Below are positions 55,748-64,000 of a DNA stretch of 64,000 nucleotides, in pieces. Made by a program: the position numbers and the translations under genes. A model generated the notes under the pieces. It had not been told where the DNA came from. It saw only the letters and a program-made list of their open reading frames with translations, and made no database searches. Position 1 is the first letter of the stretch, and each line of letters starts with the position of its first letter. The DNA is from Bifidobacterium rousetti (GTDB lineage Bacteria > Actinomycetota > Actinomycetes > Actinomycetales > Bifidobacteriaceae), in NCBI RefSeq assembly GCF_008698235.1, contig NZ_PEBH01000009.1, positions 62,001-126,000 of the forward strand. Reading direction: 5' to 3'.

Positions 55748-56947
55748 TCAGGCGGCGCGCAGGCGTGCGCAGGCGGCGTCGATCGCCTCGTCGGTGGCGG
55801 TGGCGGAGAAGCGCAGGTAGCGGCGCGCGCCGTAGAACTCGCCGGGGCTGGGGATGACGCCGATGCGGGCGAGATCGGCCATGTCGGCCCAGCAGTCGCC
55901 TGATTTCGCCCTGACCCACACGTAGAGCGCGCCGGAGGGCATCGCGGCGTCGTAGCCGTAGTCGCGCAGGGCGTCGACGAGACGGAGCAGACGCGAACGG
56001 TAGCGGCGCCATTGTTCGCGCACCGAGGCGATGTCGTCGAGTCCGGCGGCCATCGCGGCCTGGACCGGACCGGGGATGATCTGGCCGATCTGCTTGCGGT
56101 ATTCGGCCATCTCCGTGACGAGACGGTAGTCGCCGGCGATGAGCGCGGTGCGGTATCCGGCCATGTTGCTCTGCTTGGACAGGGAGTAGAGGACGAGTAT
56201 GCCGTCGGCGTTGTTCTCGCACACGCGCGGGTTCAGCGCGCAGGGCGTGGCGGACAGGCTGAATGCGTCGGCCGCGGCGGTTTCGTTCGATTCCGCGACG
56301 GGTGCGTCGGACGCGGACGCTCCGGCTCCGGCCGAACGCCAGTCCATCAGCGCGTAACATTCGTCGGACAGGACGACCGCGCCGATCGCACGCGCGGCCG
56401 CCACGATGTCGGCGAGCCAGTCGGCGCCGAGCACCTCGCCGGTGGGGTTGCACGGCGAGTTGACCCACACGGCCTTCACGTTCGGCACGTTCCGCCAAGA
56501 GTCCACGTCGGCGACGTCGTCGACTTTAAGCACCGTCGCCCCGGCGAGTTGCGTGCCGATCTCGTACGTCGGGTACGAGACCTTCGGCTGGACGACGACG
56601 TCGCCCTCACCCAGATGCAACAGCGAGGCCATCAACGCGACGGCCTCCTTGGAACCGACCGTGGGGACGACGGCCGCGTTGACCGACTTCAGATCCACCC
56701 CGCGCATGTGGCGGAACCACCGGTCGATCGCGGCCTTGAGGTCGGCGGTGCCGGCGGTGACGGGGTATCCGTGCGCGTTCGGCGCGTCGGAGCCGGCCGC
56801 GAGGGCGTCACGCACGGACGCGGGAACCGGATCGACCGGCGAGCCGACGGACAGGTCGACCATGCCGCCTTCGACCGCCTTCGCGGTCTTCTTGTAGCCG
56901 GCGATGCGCGACCAGTCATACGGCGATGAATACGCGTGGAAACCCAT
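55748..56947 (-). CDS. dapC: Succinyldiaminopimelate transaminase (class I aminotransferase)
   Basis: A 399-residue PLP enzyme with the fold-type I pattern: VPTVGSKEAVALMASLLHLG, NSPCNPTGEVLGADWL, LSDECYALMDW and the PLP lysine in VLYSLSKQSNMAGYRTALIAG. In actinobacteria the member next to the ferredoxin gene fdxA/fdxC is the DapC transaminase of lysine and diaminopimelate synthesis, which supports the name. A 40-residue Ala/Ser/Glu-rich insertion (AGAGASASDAPVAESNETAA) follows the DECYALMDW motif. A terminator-like hairpin separates it from fdxA. GAGAAAGGCTTCACGCAC precedes the ATG. Confidence 0.88.
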   Translation of the reverse strand: MGFHAYSSPYDWSRIAGYKKTAKAVEGGMVDLSVGSPVDPVPASVRDALAAGSDAPNAHGYPVTAGTADLKAAIDRWFRHMRGVDLKSVNAAVVPTVGSKEAVALMASLLHLGEGDVVVQPKVSYPTYEIGTQLAGATVLKVDDVADVDSWRNVPNVKAVWVNSPCNPTGEVLGADWLADIVAAARAIGAVVLSDECYALMDWRSAGAGASASDAPVAESNETAAADAFSLSATPCALNPRVCENNADGILVLYSLSKQSNMAGYRTALIAGDYRLVTEMAEYRKQIGQIIPGPVQAAMAAGLDDIASVREQWRRYRSRLLRLVDALRDYGYDAAMPSGALYVWVRAKSGDCWADMADLARIGVIPSPGEFYGARRYLRFSATATDEAIDAACARLRAA

Positions 56948-57045
56948 GTGCGTGAAGCCTTTCTCTCTGCTTGCCCCGTCTCGTCAGCACCCTCGGGTGG
57001 TCGCGATGAACGGAAACCGTCGTGCAACAAGGATAGCCGTCCGAC

Positions 57046-57077
57046 GAAAAATCCTCCCCGCAATGGGGAGGATTTCG
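57046..57077 (-). terminator. Terminator between fdxA and dapC
   Basis: Perfect 11-base stem AAATCCTCCCC / GGGGAGGATTT with a 5-base loop. Minus-strand transcription ends in TTTTTCG. It lies about 40 bases past the fdxA stop, so dapC may have reduced read-through from fdxA. Confidence 0.8.
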
Positions 57078-57116
57078 ATACGGGAACCCCGGCGTCCTCA
57101 CTTGGTAAGAAAGCGA

Positions 57117-57440
57117 TCAGTCCTGGTTCTGCGGGGGCAGGGCCGCGACCTGCTCGGGGTCCTTGCCGATCGGACCGTGCGCGGAGGCGCCGCCGAAATC
57201 GCCCACCTCGGCGAAGAAGTTGGCGGCGGCATCCTTGTACCAGGCCCACTCGTCCGGCAGGTCATCCTCGTAGAAGATGGCCTCGGTCGGGCAGACCGGC
57301 TCGCATGCGCCGCAGTCAACGCATTCGTTCGGGTTGATGTACAGCGAGCGGGAGCCCTCGTAGATGCAGTCGACCGGGCACTCGTCCACACAGGCCTTGT
57401 CCTTGACGTCAACGCAAGGCTGGGCGACAACGTATGGCAT
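57117..57440 (-). CDS. fdxA: Seven-iron ferredoxin
   Basis: A 107-residue low-potential electron carrier. Cys 9, 17 and 50 match the 3Fe-4S ligands and Cys 21, 40, 43 and 46 the 4Fe-4S ligands, with Cys 25 as the extra conserved one (CVDVKDKACVDECPVDCIYEG and CVDCGACEPVCPTEA). The acidic C-terminal part (WAWYKDAAANFFAEVGDFGG) is typical of actinobacterial FdxA/FdxC. AAGGAGGATTCC precedes the ATG. It lies directly upstream of dapC. Confidence 0.95.
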   Translation of the reverse strand: MPYVVAQPCVDVKDKACVDECPVDCIYEGSRSLYINPNECVDCGACEPVCPTEAIFYEDDLPDEWAWYKDAAANFFAEVGDFGGASAHGPIGKDPEQVAALPPQNQD

Positions 57441-57581
57441 GGAATCCTCCTTAAATCAAACTGCTACAAGGATAGTCTCGCTCGCGGACTCGCCGGCGGC
57501 CGTGTTGACACGGTGTCAGCATGGCGTCAGCCACGGTGTCGACACGGTCGGCGGCCGCCGGTCGCAGTCGAGCGACGCGAC

Positions 57582-59108
57582 TCAGCCGTTGACGGCCTTG
57601 TCGGTCTCGGAGGAGAGCTTCTCGGTCAGATCGCCCTTGCCGAGGCGAGCGTGCCAGTAGCCGTAGCCGAAGTAGATCGCGAATCCGACGACCAGCCACA
57701 CGACGAAACGGATCCACGTGAGCACCGTGAGGTTGAGCATCAGCCACAGGTTCGCCAGTCCGATGAGGATCGGGATCCACGGGTTGCCGGGCATCTTGAA
57801 GGCGCGCGGCAGGTCGGGGCGCTTGGCGCGCATGATCGGGATGGAGATCGCGACGAGCGTGAACGCGGACAGCGTGCCGATGTTCACCATGTCGGACAGG
57901 ACGCCGATGTCGAAGCAGGCGGCGACGAGGGCGACGACCACGCCGACGCCGACCTGCAGGCCGGCCGGGGTGCCGTGCTTGCCGGTCTTGGACAGGCTGC
58001 GCGGCAGCAGGCCGTCACGGCTCATCGCGAAGACGATGCGGGTCAGACCCAGCAGCAGCACCATGACCACGGTCGCCAGTCCCAGCACGATGCCGAAGCT
58101 GATGATCTTGGCGGCCCAGTTGGCGCCGACCAGCTCGAACGCGGTCGCGAGCGACGGGCTGTCCTGCTTGGCGAGGTCCTTGTAGGAGACCATGCCGGTG
58201 GTGACGATGGCGACGAGCATGTACATGACGATGATCATGGCCATGCCGACGCCGATGCCGAGCGGCACGTTGCGGTGCGGGTTCTTGGTCTCCTCGGAGG
58301 CGGTGGCGACGACGTCGAAGCCGATGAACGCGAAGAACACGAGCGCCGCGCCGGACAGGATGCCGGGCACGCCGTAGATCGACGGGGTCATGCCGGTGGC
58401 CCACTGCCACAGCGGCTGGCCCATCACGCCGGCGACGGCCGCGGAGCTCTGCACGCTGGAGGCGGGCTCGCTCGGCGGGATGAACGGCGTGAAGTTGGAC
58501 GCCTTGACGTAGAAGAAGCCGACGATCACGACGAAGAACACGATCGCGATCTTGAGCACAGTCATCGCGCCGTCGACGCGGGCGCCGATCTTGGTGCCGA
58601 ACACGAGCAGCGTCGTGAAGAATGCGACGATGATGATCGGGGCGATGTCGAGGTTGAACGAGCCGATGGCGATGTTCGTATTGAAGTCCCAGCCCATCAG
58701 GCGCATGAAGTCGTTGAGGTAGACGCCCCAGTACTTCGAGATCACGGATCCCGCCATGAGCATCTCGAGGATCAGGTCCCAGCCGATGATCCACGCCATG
58801 ATCTCGCCGACCGTGGTGTACGTGAAGGTGTAGGCGGAGCCCGCCACCGGGATCATCGAGGCGAATTCGGCGTAGCACATGACGGCCGCGCCGCACACGA
58901 TGCCGGCGATCAGGAAGCTGAGGATGACGGCCGGGCCCGCGTGGAACGCGGCGGCCTGCGCGCCCACCGAGAAGATGCCGGCGCCGACTGCGACGGCGAC
59001 GCCCATGATGGACAGGTCCCACCAGGTGAGGTTGCGCTTGAGCGTACGACCTTCCTCGCCGGTCTCGGCGATGGTCTGCTCGACGGATTTGGTTCGGAAT
59101 AGTTGCAT
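57582..59108 (-). CDS. APC-family amino acid permease (CAT/YfnA type)
   Basis: A 508-residue membrane protein with about twelve helices. The first, WWDLSIMGVAVAVGAGIFSVGAQAAAFHAGPAVILSFLIAG, contains the substrate-binding GxGIF-type motif. AEFASMIPVAGSAYTFTYTTVGEIMAWIIGWDLILEM and FFAFIGFDVVATASEETKNPHRNVP follow. These match the cationic/branched amino acid transporter branch (YfnA, CAT). The start MQLFRTKSVEQTIAE fits the family. An upstream frame is not supported. The amino acid specificity is unknown. Confidence 0.9.
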   Translation of the reverse strand: MQLFRTKSVEQTIAETGEEGRTLKRNLTWWDLSIMGVAVAVGAGIFSVGAQAAAFHAGPAVILSFLIAGIVCGAAVMCYAEFASMIPVAGSAYTFTYTTVGEIMAWIIGWDLILEMLMAGSVISKYWGVYLNDFMRLMGWDFNTNIAIGSFNLDIAPIIIVAFFTTLLVFGTKIGARVDGAMTVLKIAIVFFVVIVGFFYVKASNFTPFIPPSEPASSVQSSAAVAGVMGQPLWQWATGMTPSIYGVPGILSGAALVFFAFIGFDVVATASEETKNPHRNVPLGIGVGMAMIIVMYMLVAIVTTGMVSYKDLAKQDSPSLATAFELVGANWAAKIISFGIVLGLATVVMVLLLGLTRIVFAMSRDGLLPRSLSKTGKHGTPAGLQVGVGVVVALVAACFDIGVLSDMVNIGTLSAFTLVAISIPIMRAKRPDLPRAFKMPGNPWIPILIGLANLWLMLNLTVLTWIRFVVWLVVGFAIYFGYGYWHARLGKGDLTEKLSSETDKAVNG

Positions 59109-59222
59109 GTTGGTTATGGCCTTCTGCTCTCCGGTTTTTGTTCGAGAAGAGAGTATAGGCCGAAACCCGCTCATTGCGGAAGACAACGTTACGGGAATGT
59201 GTCAGGGCTTCCGGATGATGGA

Positions 59223-59254
59223 CGTCCGTGAGCGTTCACGGACGCTCACGGACG
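59223..59254. repeat. Inverted repeat between murB and the permease gene
   Basis: Perfect 12-base stem CGTCCGTGAGCG / CGCTCACGGACG with an 8-base loop. The octamer TCACGGAC also occurs three times directly (59236, 59247, 59277), the last spanning the murB stop. It may act as the murB terminator but has no U-tract. Confidence 0.75.
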
Positions 59255-59276
59255 GCAAGCCCGCCTTCGCGGACAC

Positions 59277-60533
59277 TCACGGACGCAGGTCGATGCCGAT
59301 GCACACCGGTTCGGGCACGAGCGCGACACCGAAACGCTCCCTGACGCCGGACTGCACCGTCCTGGCGAGCGCGGCCACGTCGGCGGCGGTGGCGCCGCCG
59401 CGGTTGGTCAGCGCGAGCGTGTGGCGCGTGGACAGGCTGGCGCGGGTGCTGGCCGCGGCGGCATCGCCGGAAACCGCATCGGCATCCCGCCCGAGCGCGA
59501 ATCCCTTGTGGAAACCGGCGTGATCGATGAGCCACGCGGCGGAGGTCTTGACGCCGGGTGTGCCGTCGGGCAGCGTCGCGTCGAAGCGCGGCGCGTCGTC
59601 GGGCAGCGTCGCGGCCTCCTCGGGGGTGAGGATCGGGTTCATGAAGAACGAGCCGCAGCTGTGCCGGTCGTAGTCGGCGGCGGGCAGCCCCGCGTGGCCC
59701 GAGCCGGCGCCCGCGGCGTCGAGACGCCGCAGATCGGCGATGACGTTCTCCTCGCGCTTCGTGCCGATCATCGCGGCCTCCACATAGCGCGTCGGGTCCT
59801 CCAGCATGCCCTTGGACGCGCGGACGGCGAGCACCGCGTCGCGGATCGCGGTCGTCTTCATACGATCGCCCACCTCGACGCCGAGCGCCTTGGCGAGCTG
59901 TCCGAACCCGACCGTGCCGGTCGGCGAATGACGCAGTGCGAACGTGACCGACAGGACCACGTAACGCGGCGTCGGGAAGAACCGGTCCGCCGGGGTCGCA
60001 GGAGCGGCGTACATGCTCGACTTCAGCGCCGAGAAACGGTAGCCGAACGCGAGATCGGCCGGCTTCAAGTCACGCGTGGTCTTCGTCTCGCGATCCCACA
60101 CCTCGACCGATTCGACGGACGTGGCGACCTCCTGGCCGTACGCGCCGATGTTCTGCACCACGGACGCGCCGACTGTGCCGGGGATGCCGGACAGGCCCTC
60201 CACGCCCTCAAGCCCGAGACCGACGGTGAACGCGACGAAATCGTCCCAGTTGGCGCCGGCCTCGGCGTTGACGTGGACGGTGCGGTCGTTGCCCTCGACG
60301 GGGGCCGCCTCGTCGGGCACCGTGATGCGGCGTCGGGCGTCACGCACGACGACGCCCTCGAACGGCTCATCGGAGACAAGCATGTTGGAGCCACCGCCGA
60401 TGACGCACAACGGCAATCCCTTGGAATCGGCCTCCTCGACGGCCTCGATGACGCCGACGCGCGTAGTCGGCTCGATGAAGCGGGCGATGGGACCGCCCAC
60501 CCCGATCGTGGTGATCTTTGCAAAACTGGTCAT
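59277..60533 (-). CDS. murB: UDP-N-acetylenolpyruvoylglucosamine reductase
   Basis: MurB is the FAD enzyme that makes UDP-MurNAc in peptidoglycan synthesis. The 418-residue protein has the FAD-binding ITTIGVGGPIARFIEP, VIGGGSNMLVSDEPFEG and GLEGVEGLSGIPGTVGASVVQNIGAYGQE, the catalytic Ser in SCGSFFMNPI and the C-terminal AAWLIDHAG. It is longer than E. coli MurB because of an inserted segment near residue 260-280. TACGAT lies 7 bases before the ATG and there is no ribosome binding site. A frame 38 codons longer runs through the rpmG terminator and is rejected. Confidence 0.96.
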   Translation of the reverse strand: MTSFAKITTIGVGGPIARFIEPTTRVGVIEAVEEADSKGLPLCVIGGGSNMLVSDEPFEGVVVRDARRRITVPDEAAPVEGNDRTVHVNAEAGANWDDFVAFTVGLGLEGVEGLSGIPGTVGASVVQNIGAYGQEVATSVESVEVWDRETKTTRDLKPADLAFGYRFSALKSSMYAAPATPADRFFPTPRYVVLSVTFALRHSPTGTVGFGQLAKALGVEVGDRMKTTAIRDAVLAVRASKGMLEDPTRYVEAAMIGTKREENVIADLRRLDAAGAGSGHAGLPAADYDRHSCGSFFMNPILTPEEAATLPDDAPRFDATLPDGTPGVKTSAAWLIDHAGFHKGFALGRDADAVSGDAAAASTRASLSTRHTLALTNRGGATAADVAALARTVQSGVRERFGVALVPEPVCIGIDLRP

Positions 60534-60551
60534 AACGCCTATCGTACCGGC

Positions 60552-60593
60552 AAAACGCAAGGAACCCGGCCTGTTTGGGGCCGGGTTCCTTGT
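60552..60593 (-). terminator. Terminator of rpmG
   Basis: Perfect 13-base stem AAGGAACCCGGCC / GGCCGGGTTCCTT with loop TGTTTGG, about 20 bases past the rpmG stop. GCGTTTTGCC follows on the minus strand. Confidence 0.85.
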
Positions 60594-60610
60594 GAAGTCT
60601 TTCAGCGTGC

Positions 60611-60778
60611 TCAGCGGGTCTCGCGGTGCACGGTCTGCTTGCCGCAACGCGGGCAGAACTTCTTCAGCTCGAGGCGATCGGGCGTGTTGCGACGGTTCTT
60701 CGTCGTGATGTAGTTACGCTCCTTGCACTCGGTGCATGCCAGCGTGATGCCGGGACGGATGTCGGCGCTCTTAGCCAT
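60611..60778 (-). CDS. rpmG: 50S ribosomal protein L33
   Basis: A 55-residue protein: [20 protein letters not shown] and on to [16 protein letters not shown]. Cys 15, 18, 42 and 45 form the zinc ribbon of the C+ type. It is downstream of the tRNA-Tyr-Thr-Met cluster, the usual actinobacterial position before secE-nusG elsewhere, but here followed by a terminator and murB. AGAGGTGAATGAAC precedes the ATG. Confidence 0.96.
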   Translation of the reverse strand: MAKSADIRPGITLACTECKERNYITTKNRRNTPDRLELKKFCPRCGKQTVHRETR

Positions 60779-60797
60779 GTTCATTCACCTCTGTAGT

Positions 60798-60830
60798 CTA
60801 AAAGGAACGCCCGTCAGCGGACGGGCGCAT
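60798..60830 (-). terminator. Terminator after tRNA-Met
   Basis: Eight-base stem CGCCCGTC / GACGGGCG with loop AGCG. On the minus strand TTCCTTTTAG follows. It lies just past the tRNA-Met 3' end and before rpmG, so rpmG may rely on read-through or its own promoter. Confidence 0.8.
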
Positions 60831-60833
60831 TTG

Positions 60834-60907
60834 TAGCGAGGAAGAGGCTCGAACTCTTGACCTTACGATTATGAGTCGTACGCTCTAGCCAGCTGAGCTA
60901 CCCCGCC
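60834..60907 (-). tRNA. tRNA-Met (anticodon CAT)
   Basis: Acceptor GGCGGGG/CCTCGCT with discriminator A, D-arm AGCTCAGCTGGCTAGAGC, anticodon loop CTCATAA giving CAT and T-arm AAGAGTTCGAGCCTCTT. The paired first base and A discriminator fit an elongator tRNA-Met rather than the initiator. Confidence 0.93.
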
Positions 60908-60911
60908 AGAG

Positions 60912-60983
<72 letters not shown>

Positions 60984-60984
60984 G

Positions 60985-61066
60985 TGGCGGGTATAGGATT
61001 CGAACCTATGAAGCACGAAGCGGCTGATTTACAGTCAGCTCCCTTTGACCGCTTGGGAAACCCGCC
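60985..61066 (-). tRNA. tRNA-Tyr (anticodon GTA)
   Basis: Class II fold: acceptor GGCGGGT/ACCCGCC with discriminator A, anticodon loop CTGTAAA giving GTA, long variable arm and T-arm ATAGGTTCGAATCCTAT. It is one base from tRNA-Thr and first in transcription order. The upstream stretch 61067-61332 holds no gene; it must contain the cluster promoter, which I could not identify. Confidence 0.94.
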
Positions 61067-61332
61067 AGTCGTCACTCTCGGAGGTCTTGTTTGTTTTGAC
61101 CTCGTCAGGCAACGCGAACATCATGCCACGGGTTTTCGAACCGCGCAAGTCGGGTCTGCCGAAACATGTCCGAAACGACGATTTCAACATTCCGAAATCG
61201 TTGGAATTTCAACGGAAAATGAATTTCAGGCAAAAAGCGCCCATCGGCGTGTCGCGAGGGGTCGAGACGGGGTTTCGGGCGTCTCGGCAGCACTCGAAAC
61301 CGCCTTAAGAACCATCGAAAACAACCCGGCGA

Positions 61333-64000
61333 TCATCGGCCTCCGGCGTGTCGCGGCGCCCTGAAGAGATGACGGAGCTCGTGCGGAAGTCGCCCGACGG
61401 CCTCGGCGGCACCGCCGAATGCGGCTGCGGAGGCGTTGCCGGCCACCCGGAGCACCGTCTTCGGCGTGTCGCGGTCGGTCCGGTCACGACCTGTCGCGTC
61501 CGGCACGTTCGCCACGTTCGGCTCGTTCGCCGTATCCGCCGCATCCCGCGCACCGGCCGCGGCGCCGGCCGCGCCTCGCGCATACGAATCGGCGATGCGC
61601 GCGGCGATCACCGCATCCGTGTCGGACGGCGACCAGCGCACGCCGCGGCGCCGTCCCTCGCGCTTGACCTGTTCCCACGCCGCCTTCCACGCGCGATCAC
61701 GCAAAGCCTCATCATCCGGCTTGCCGGCGGACGCCCGCACCACGCCGAGGCAGCGGCGACGACGCCACCAGAGCAGGGCCCGCGGCGCGAAGGCGAGCGC
61801 GACGAGCAACAGCAGTCCGCCGCCGACGCCGATCAACACACGTCCCCATACCGGCAGCGCGGCAAACCAGCCCGACAGACGCTCCCACAGCGAACCGCCG
61901 GATGATGCCTTGCCGGAAGCCGCGGCATCGCCCTTCGCGGCGTCCGCATTCTCGTCCGTCGCGTCGTCGGACTGGGCATCCGATGCGTCGGACGACTGGG
62001 AGCCGTCGGTCGAGGCGTCGGCGGAACCGGTGCTCTGGTCCTGCTCGCTCTGGGTGCCGTCGTCGGTTGAATCCTGGGTCTGGGACTGGGCGGTCGAGGC
62101 CGATTCGTCGGACAGCGTGCCGTTCTGCTCGCTGGCGGGCGTCACGTCGAACGGCACCCAGCCGACGCCGTCGAGGTAGGCCTCGACCCACGCGTGCAGC
62201 TGGCGGGATTTGACCGTGCGATACCCGTCGGAGTCCCGGTCGTCGTCGGCGCCGGCGTTGTAGCCGAGCACGATGCGGGTCGGCACGCCCATCGCCCGGG
62301 CGAGCACGGCCAGCGCGGAGGCGTAATGCTGGCAGTAGCCGGCGTGCCCGGATTCGGGGTCGAGGAAGTCGTTGATGACCTCCATGTTCGACCTGCCGTC
62401 GCCGTCCGGGGCGTCGAGCGAATAGGTGAAGTGGTTGTCCGCGGCGGTGAAGTAGTCGACGAGCCAGCGCATGACGCGCACCTGATTGTCGTAGCCGCTC
62501 GCCTTGATCGGGATGCCGGCCGCCTGCGCCTGGCTGATCACGGCCTTGACGTTGGCGGGCAGGGTCGCGGGCAGCGAGGTGTAGCGGGAGGTGTGCGCCC
62601 GCCTGTCGGACCGTTCGGCCGCCTGCCTGATCCAGTCGAGCATCCGCGAGTTGTTGGAGGATCTGGCGCTGGCCATGGACCATCCGCGCAGGCCCCGCAG
62701 CCCCTGTCCATGGAGGCTGTTCATCCTCGTGCCCATCCATTGCGATGTCCTGTCGTCGCTGCCGCCACTGGAGTACTGGGAGGAGTCACCCCACGAGGAA
62801 TCGCCCGCGGAGGAATCACCTGCGGAGGGAATCGCGTCGATGTCCGTGGCCGGCAGGGCGATGGTCACGGACCTGCCGTCGGCGGAGAAGCCGTATACGA
62901 TGGCGTCCTCGCCGATGCCGAGCTGCTTGGAAACGGTGTCGTCGAACGCGATGTCATCGGGCGTCGTGGACGACTGGGAGGACCCGTCGGAGCCGGAGCC
63001 TGCGCCCCAGTCCGCCTGATAGGTGCTCACCTTGCCGAGCCGCCAGCCGTTCGCGCCCTGCACGACGCCGTCGTCGCCGATGGTGGCGTGGATGAGGATC
63101 GTGTCGCCGTCGCTCTCGCCGAGGCCCGACGCGGGCAGGGCGTTGCGCGCCTCAAGCCACGTCTTGAGGTTCTCGTTGGCGGTCGTCTCGCCCTGATTGA
63201 GCTGGGTGATCGTGTCGTCGATGACGCTGAGTTCGCTGAATCCGGAGGACGAGCGGATCGGGTCGAGGTAGGTGCCGGACGCGGTGTACTCGGTGTCCGA
63301 CGAGGTGTAGCCGGAGCGGTTGTAGACGCTGCCGTCCTGGTACTGGAGCCAATCGGAGCCGAGGCCGTCGACGTCGGTGGTCAGTCCCGGCATCGGCAGG
63401 AACCGGGATCTCAAGGTCGAGACGCGCACCCTGGCGTATCCCATGAACCGTTCGAGACTGTCCTGGCTGACGCCGGCGACGTCGTAGCCGAAGTAGCCGA
63501 GCAGCTGCATGTACGCGGCAAGCGGGTCGCTCGAACGCCGCTGAGCGACCTCGAGTTCGTTGGAGGAGTCCCGTCCGAGCTGGATGCCGGCGCCGTACAG
63601 GCCGGCGTCGAGCGCGAGCTCCTTGCTGTAGCCCCACGTATCGCCGTCGAACTCGTCGAGCGTAGTCATACGCAGGTACATGCGCCGGTACGAGCGGTAG
63701 CTCAGCACGGCGGTGTCCGAGCCGGTGGCGATGTTGCGTTTGAGATCGATCATCGGGCTGACGGTGTTCGACGTGAACATGCCGCCGCCCTCGCCGATCG
63801 ACAGCGGGACGTTGTAGGCGATCCGCGTGGCGCCGGGCGTGCCGGCCAACGTGACGCCCATGACCACCAGCGAGGCGACCAGCGCCGCCGGAGCCTTGAG
63901 CCCACGGGGGCGCGCGGCCCACACGCCCATCGGGAAGACCACGGCGAGCGCGGCCAAGGCCCACCACGGGGCGATGTGGCCGACAATCGAATAGTCGGCG
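61333..64000 (-). CDS. TgpA-type transmembrane transglutaminase-like protein, N-terminus beyond the window
   Basis: At least 889 residues; the frame is open through the right edge, so the start is not seen. Near the edge are hydrophobic helices (LAALAVVFPMGVWAARP, APAALVASLVVMGVTLAG). A long extracellular region with Ser/Asp-rich parts follows. The transglutaminase core is GHAGYCQHYASALAVLARAMGVPTRIVLGY (Cys) and LHAWVEAYLDGVGWVPFDVTP (His, Asp). A Ser/Gln/Asp/Thr-rich linker, one helix (VLIGVGGGLLLLVALAFAPRALLWW) and a cytoplasmic C-terminal domain end it. This order fits the DUF3488/TgpA family often found with MoxR and DUF58 genes. Its substrate and role, perhaps in the envelope, are unproven. 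Confidence 0.9.
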   Translation of the reverse strand, partial: ADYSIVGHIAPWWALAALAVVFPMGVWAARPRGLKAPAALVASLVVMGVTLAGTPGATRIAYNVPLSIGEGGGMFTSNTVSPMIDLKRNIATGSDTAVLSYRSYRRMYLRMTTLDEFDGDTWGYSKELALDAGLYGAGIQLGRDSSNELEVAQRRSSDPLAAYMQLLGYFGYDVAGVSQDSLERFMGYARVRVSTLRSRFLPMPGLTTDVDGLGSDWLQYQDGSVYNRSGYTSSDTEYTASGTYLDPIRSSSGFSELSVIDDTITQLNQGETTANENLKTWLEARNALPASGLGESDGDTILIHATIGDDGVVQGANGWRLGKVSTYQADWGAGSGSDGSSQSSTTPDDIAFDDTVSKQLGIGEDAIVYGFSADGRSVTIALPATDIDAIPSAGDSSAGDSSWGDSSQYSSGGSDDRTSQWMGTRMNSLHGQGLRGLRGWSMASARSSNNSRMLDWIRQAAERSDRRAHTSRYTSLPATLPANVKAVISQAQAAGIPIKASGYDNQVRVMRWLVDYFTAADNHFTYSLDAPDGDGRSNMEVINDFLDPESGHAGYCQHYASALAVLARAMGVPTRIVLGYNAGADDDRDSDGYRTVKSRQLHAWVEAYLDGVGWVPFDVTPASEQNGTLSDESASTAQSQTQDSTDDGTQSEQDQSTGSADASTDGSQSSDASDAQSDDATDENADAAKGDAAASGKASSGGSLWERLSGWFAALPVWGRVLIGVGGGLLLLVALAFAPRALLWWRRRRCLGVVRASAGKPDDEALRDRAWKAAWEQVKREGRRRGVRWSPSDTDAVIAARIADSYARGAAGAAAGARDAADTANEPNVANVPDATGRDRTDRDTPKTVLRVAGNASAAAFGGAAEAVGRLPHELRHLFRAPRHAGGR

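Overview
The window is a 64 kb GC-rich piece of an actinobacterial chromosome. It is best explained as Bifidobacterium, judging by the merged S10-spc-alpha ribosomal cluster with no rpsD, the bifunctional adhE, the long low-complexity tails on IF-2, S3, S5, S9 and L17, and the fdxA-dapC neighbour pair. I cannot assign a species. No insertion sequence, prophage, integrase or CRISPR array is visible.

Layout, left to right. 1-4.9 kb: translation and transcription factor operon read right to left (nusA, infB, rbfA; rbfA is cut by the left edge). 5.0-6.2 kb: a plus-strand lipoprotein and tRNA-Ser(CGA). 6.4-9.5 kb: a transglutaminase-like protein downstream of a fused circularly permuted ATP-grasp/alpha-E protein, a predicted peptide-ligase-type pair. 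9.7-25.9 kb: the ribosomal protein super-cluster on the minus strand, rpsJ to rplQ plus truA, including secY, adk, infA and rpoA. 26-29.8 kb: a DHA2-type exporter, a leaderless acetolactate decarboxylase and a YwiC-like membrane protein. 30-32.7 kb: adhE with a Rex/CRP-like dyad on its promoter. 33-42.2 kb: an accessory carbohydrate island. It holds a ROK regulator, a 42-residue small protein, two copies of a polyol cassette (polyol permease, medium-chain dehydrogenase, near-identical VOC protein) and an AraC regulator between the copies. 42.4-48.7 kb: glycogen debranching enzyme, rplM-rpsI, and 4-alpha-glucanotransferase. 48.8-59.1 kb: housekeeping and solitary genes (LRV protein, YigZ, 2-hydroxyacid dehydrogenase, CapA-like protein, tRNA-Ser(GCT), EamA exporter, dinB, dapC, fdxA, amino acid permease). 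59.3-61.1 kb: murB, rpmG and a tRNA-Tyr-Thr-Met cluster. 61.3 kb to the end: a TgpA-type transmembrane transglutaminase, cut by the right edge.

How parts may work together. The island from 33 to 42 kb looks like a pentitol/polyol uptake and oxidation unit. Permeases import a sugar alcohol and NAD-dependent dehydrogenases make a ketose, which would then need a kinase encoded elsewhere to feed the bifid shunt. A repeated dyad (TTTAGAAA-N5-TTTCTAAA and variants) occurs before the ROK gene, before the small protein gene and on the -35 box of the dehydrogenase at 37.7 kb. This suggests one local regulon. AdhE would reoxidise NADH generated by such substrates.

Many solitary genes lack a ribosome binding site and instead have a TANNNT hexamer 6 to 8 bases before the start codon, suggesting leaderless mRNAs. 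Ribosomal and operonic genes have good Shine-Dalgarno sites.
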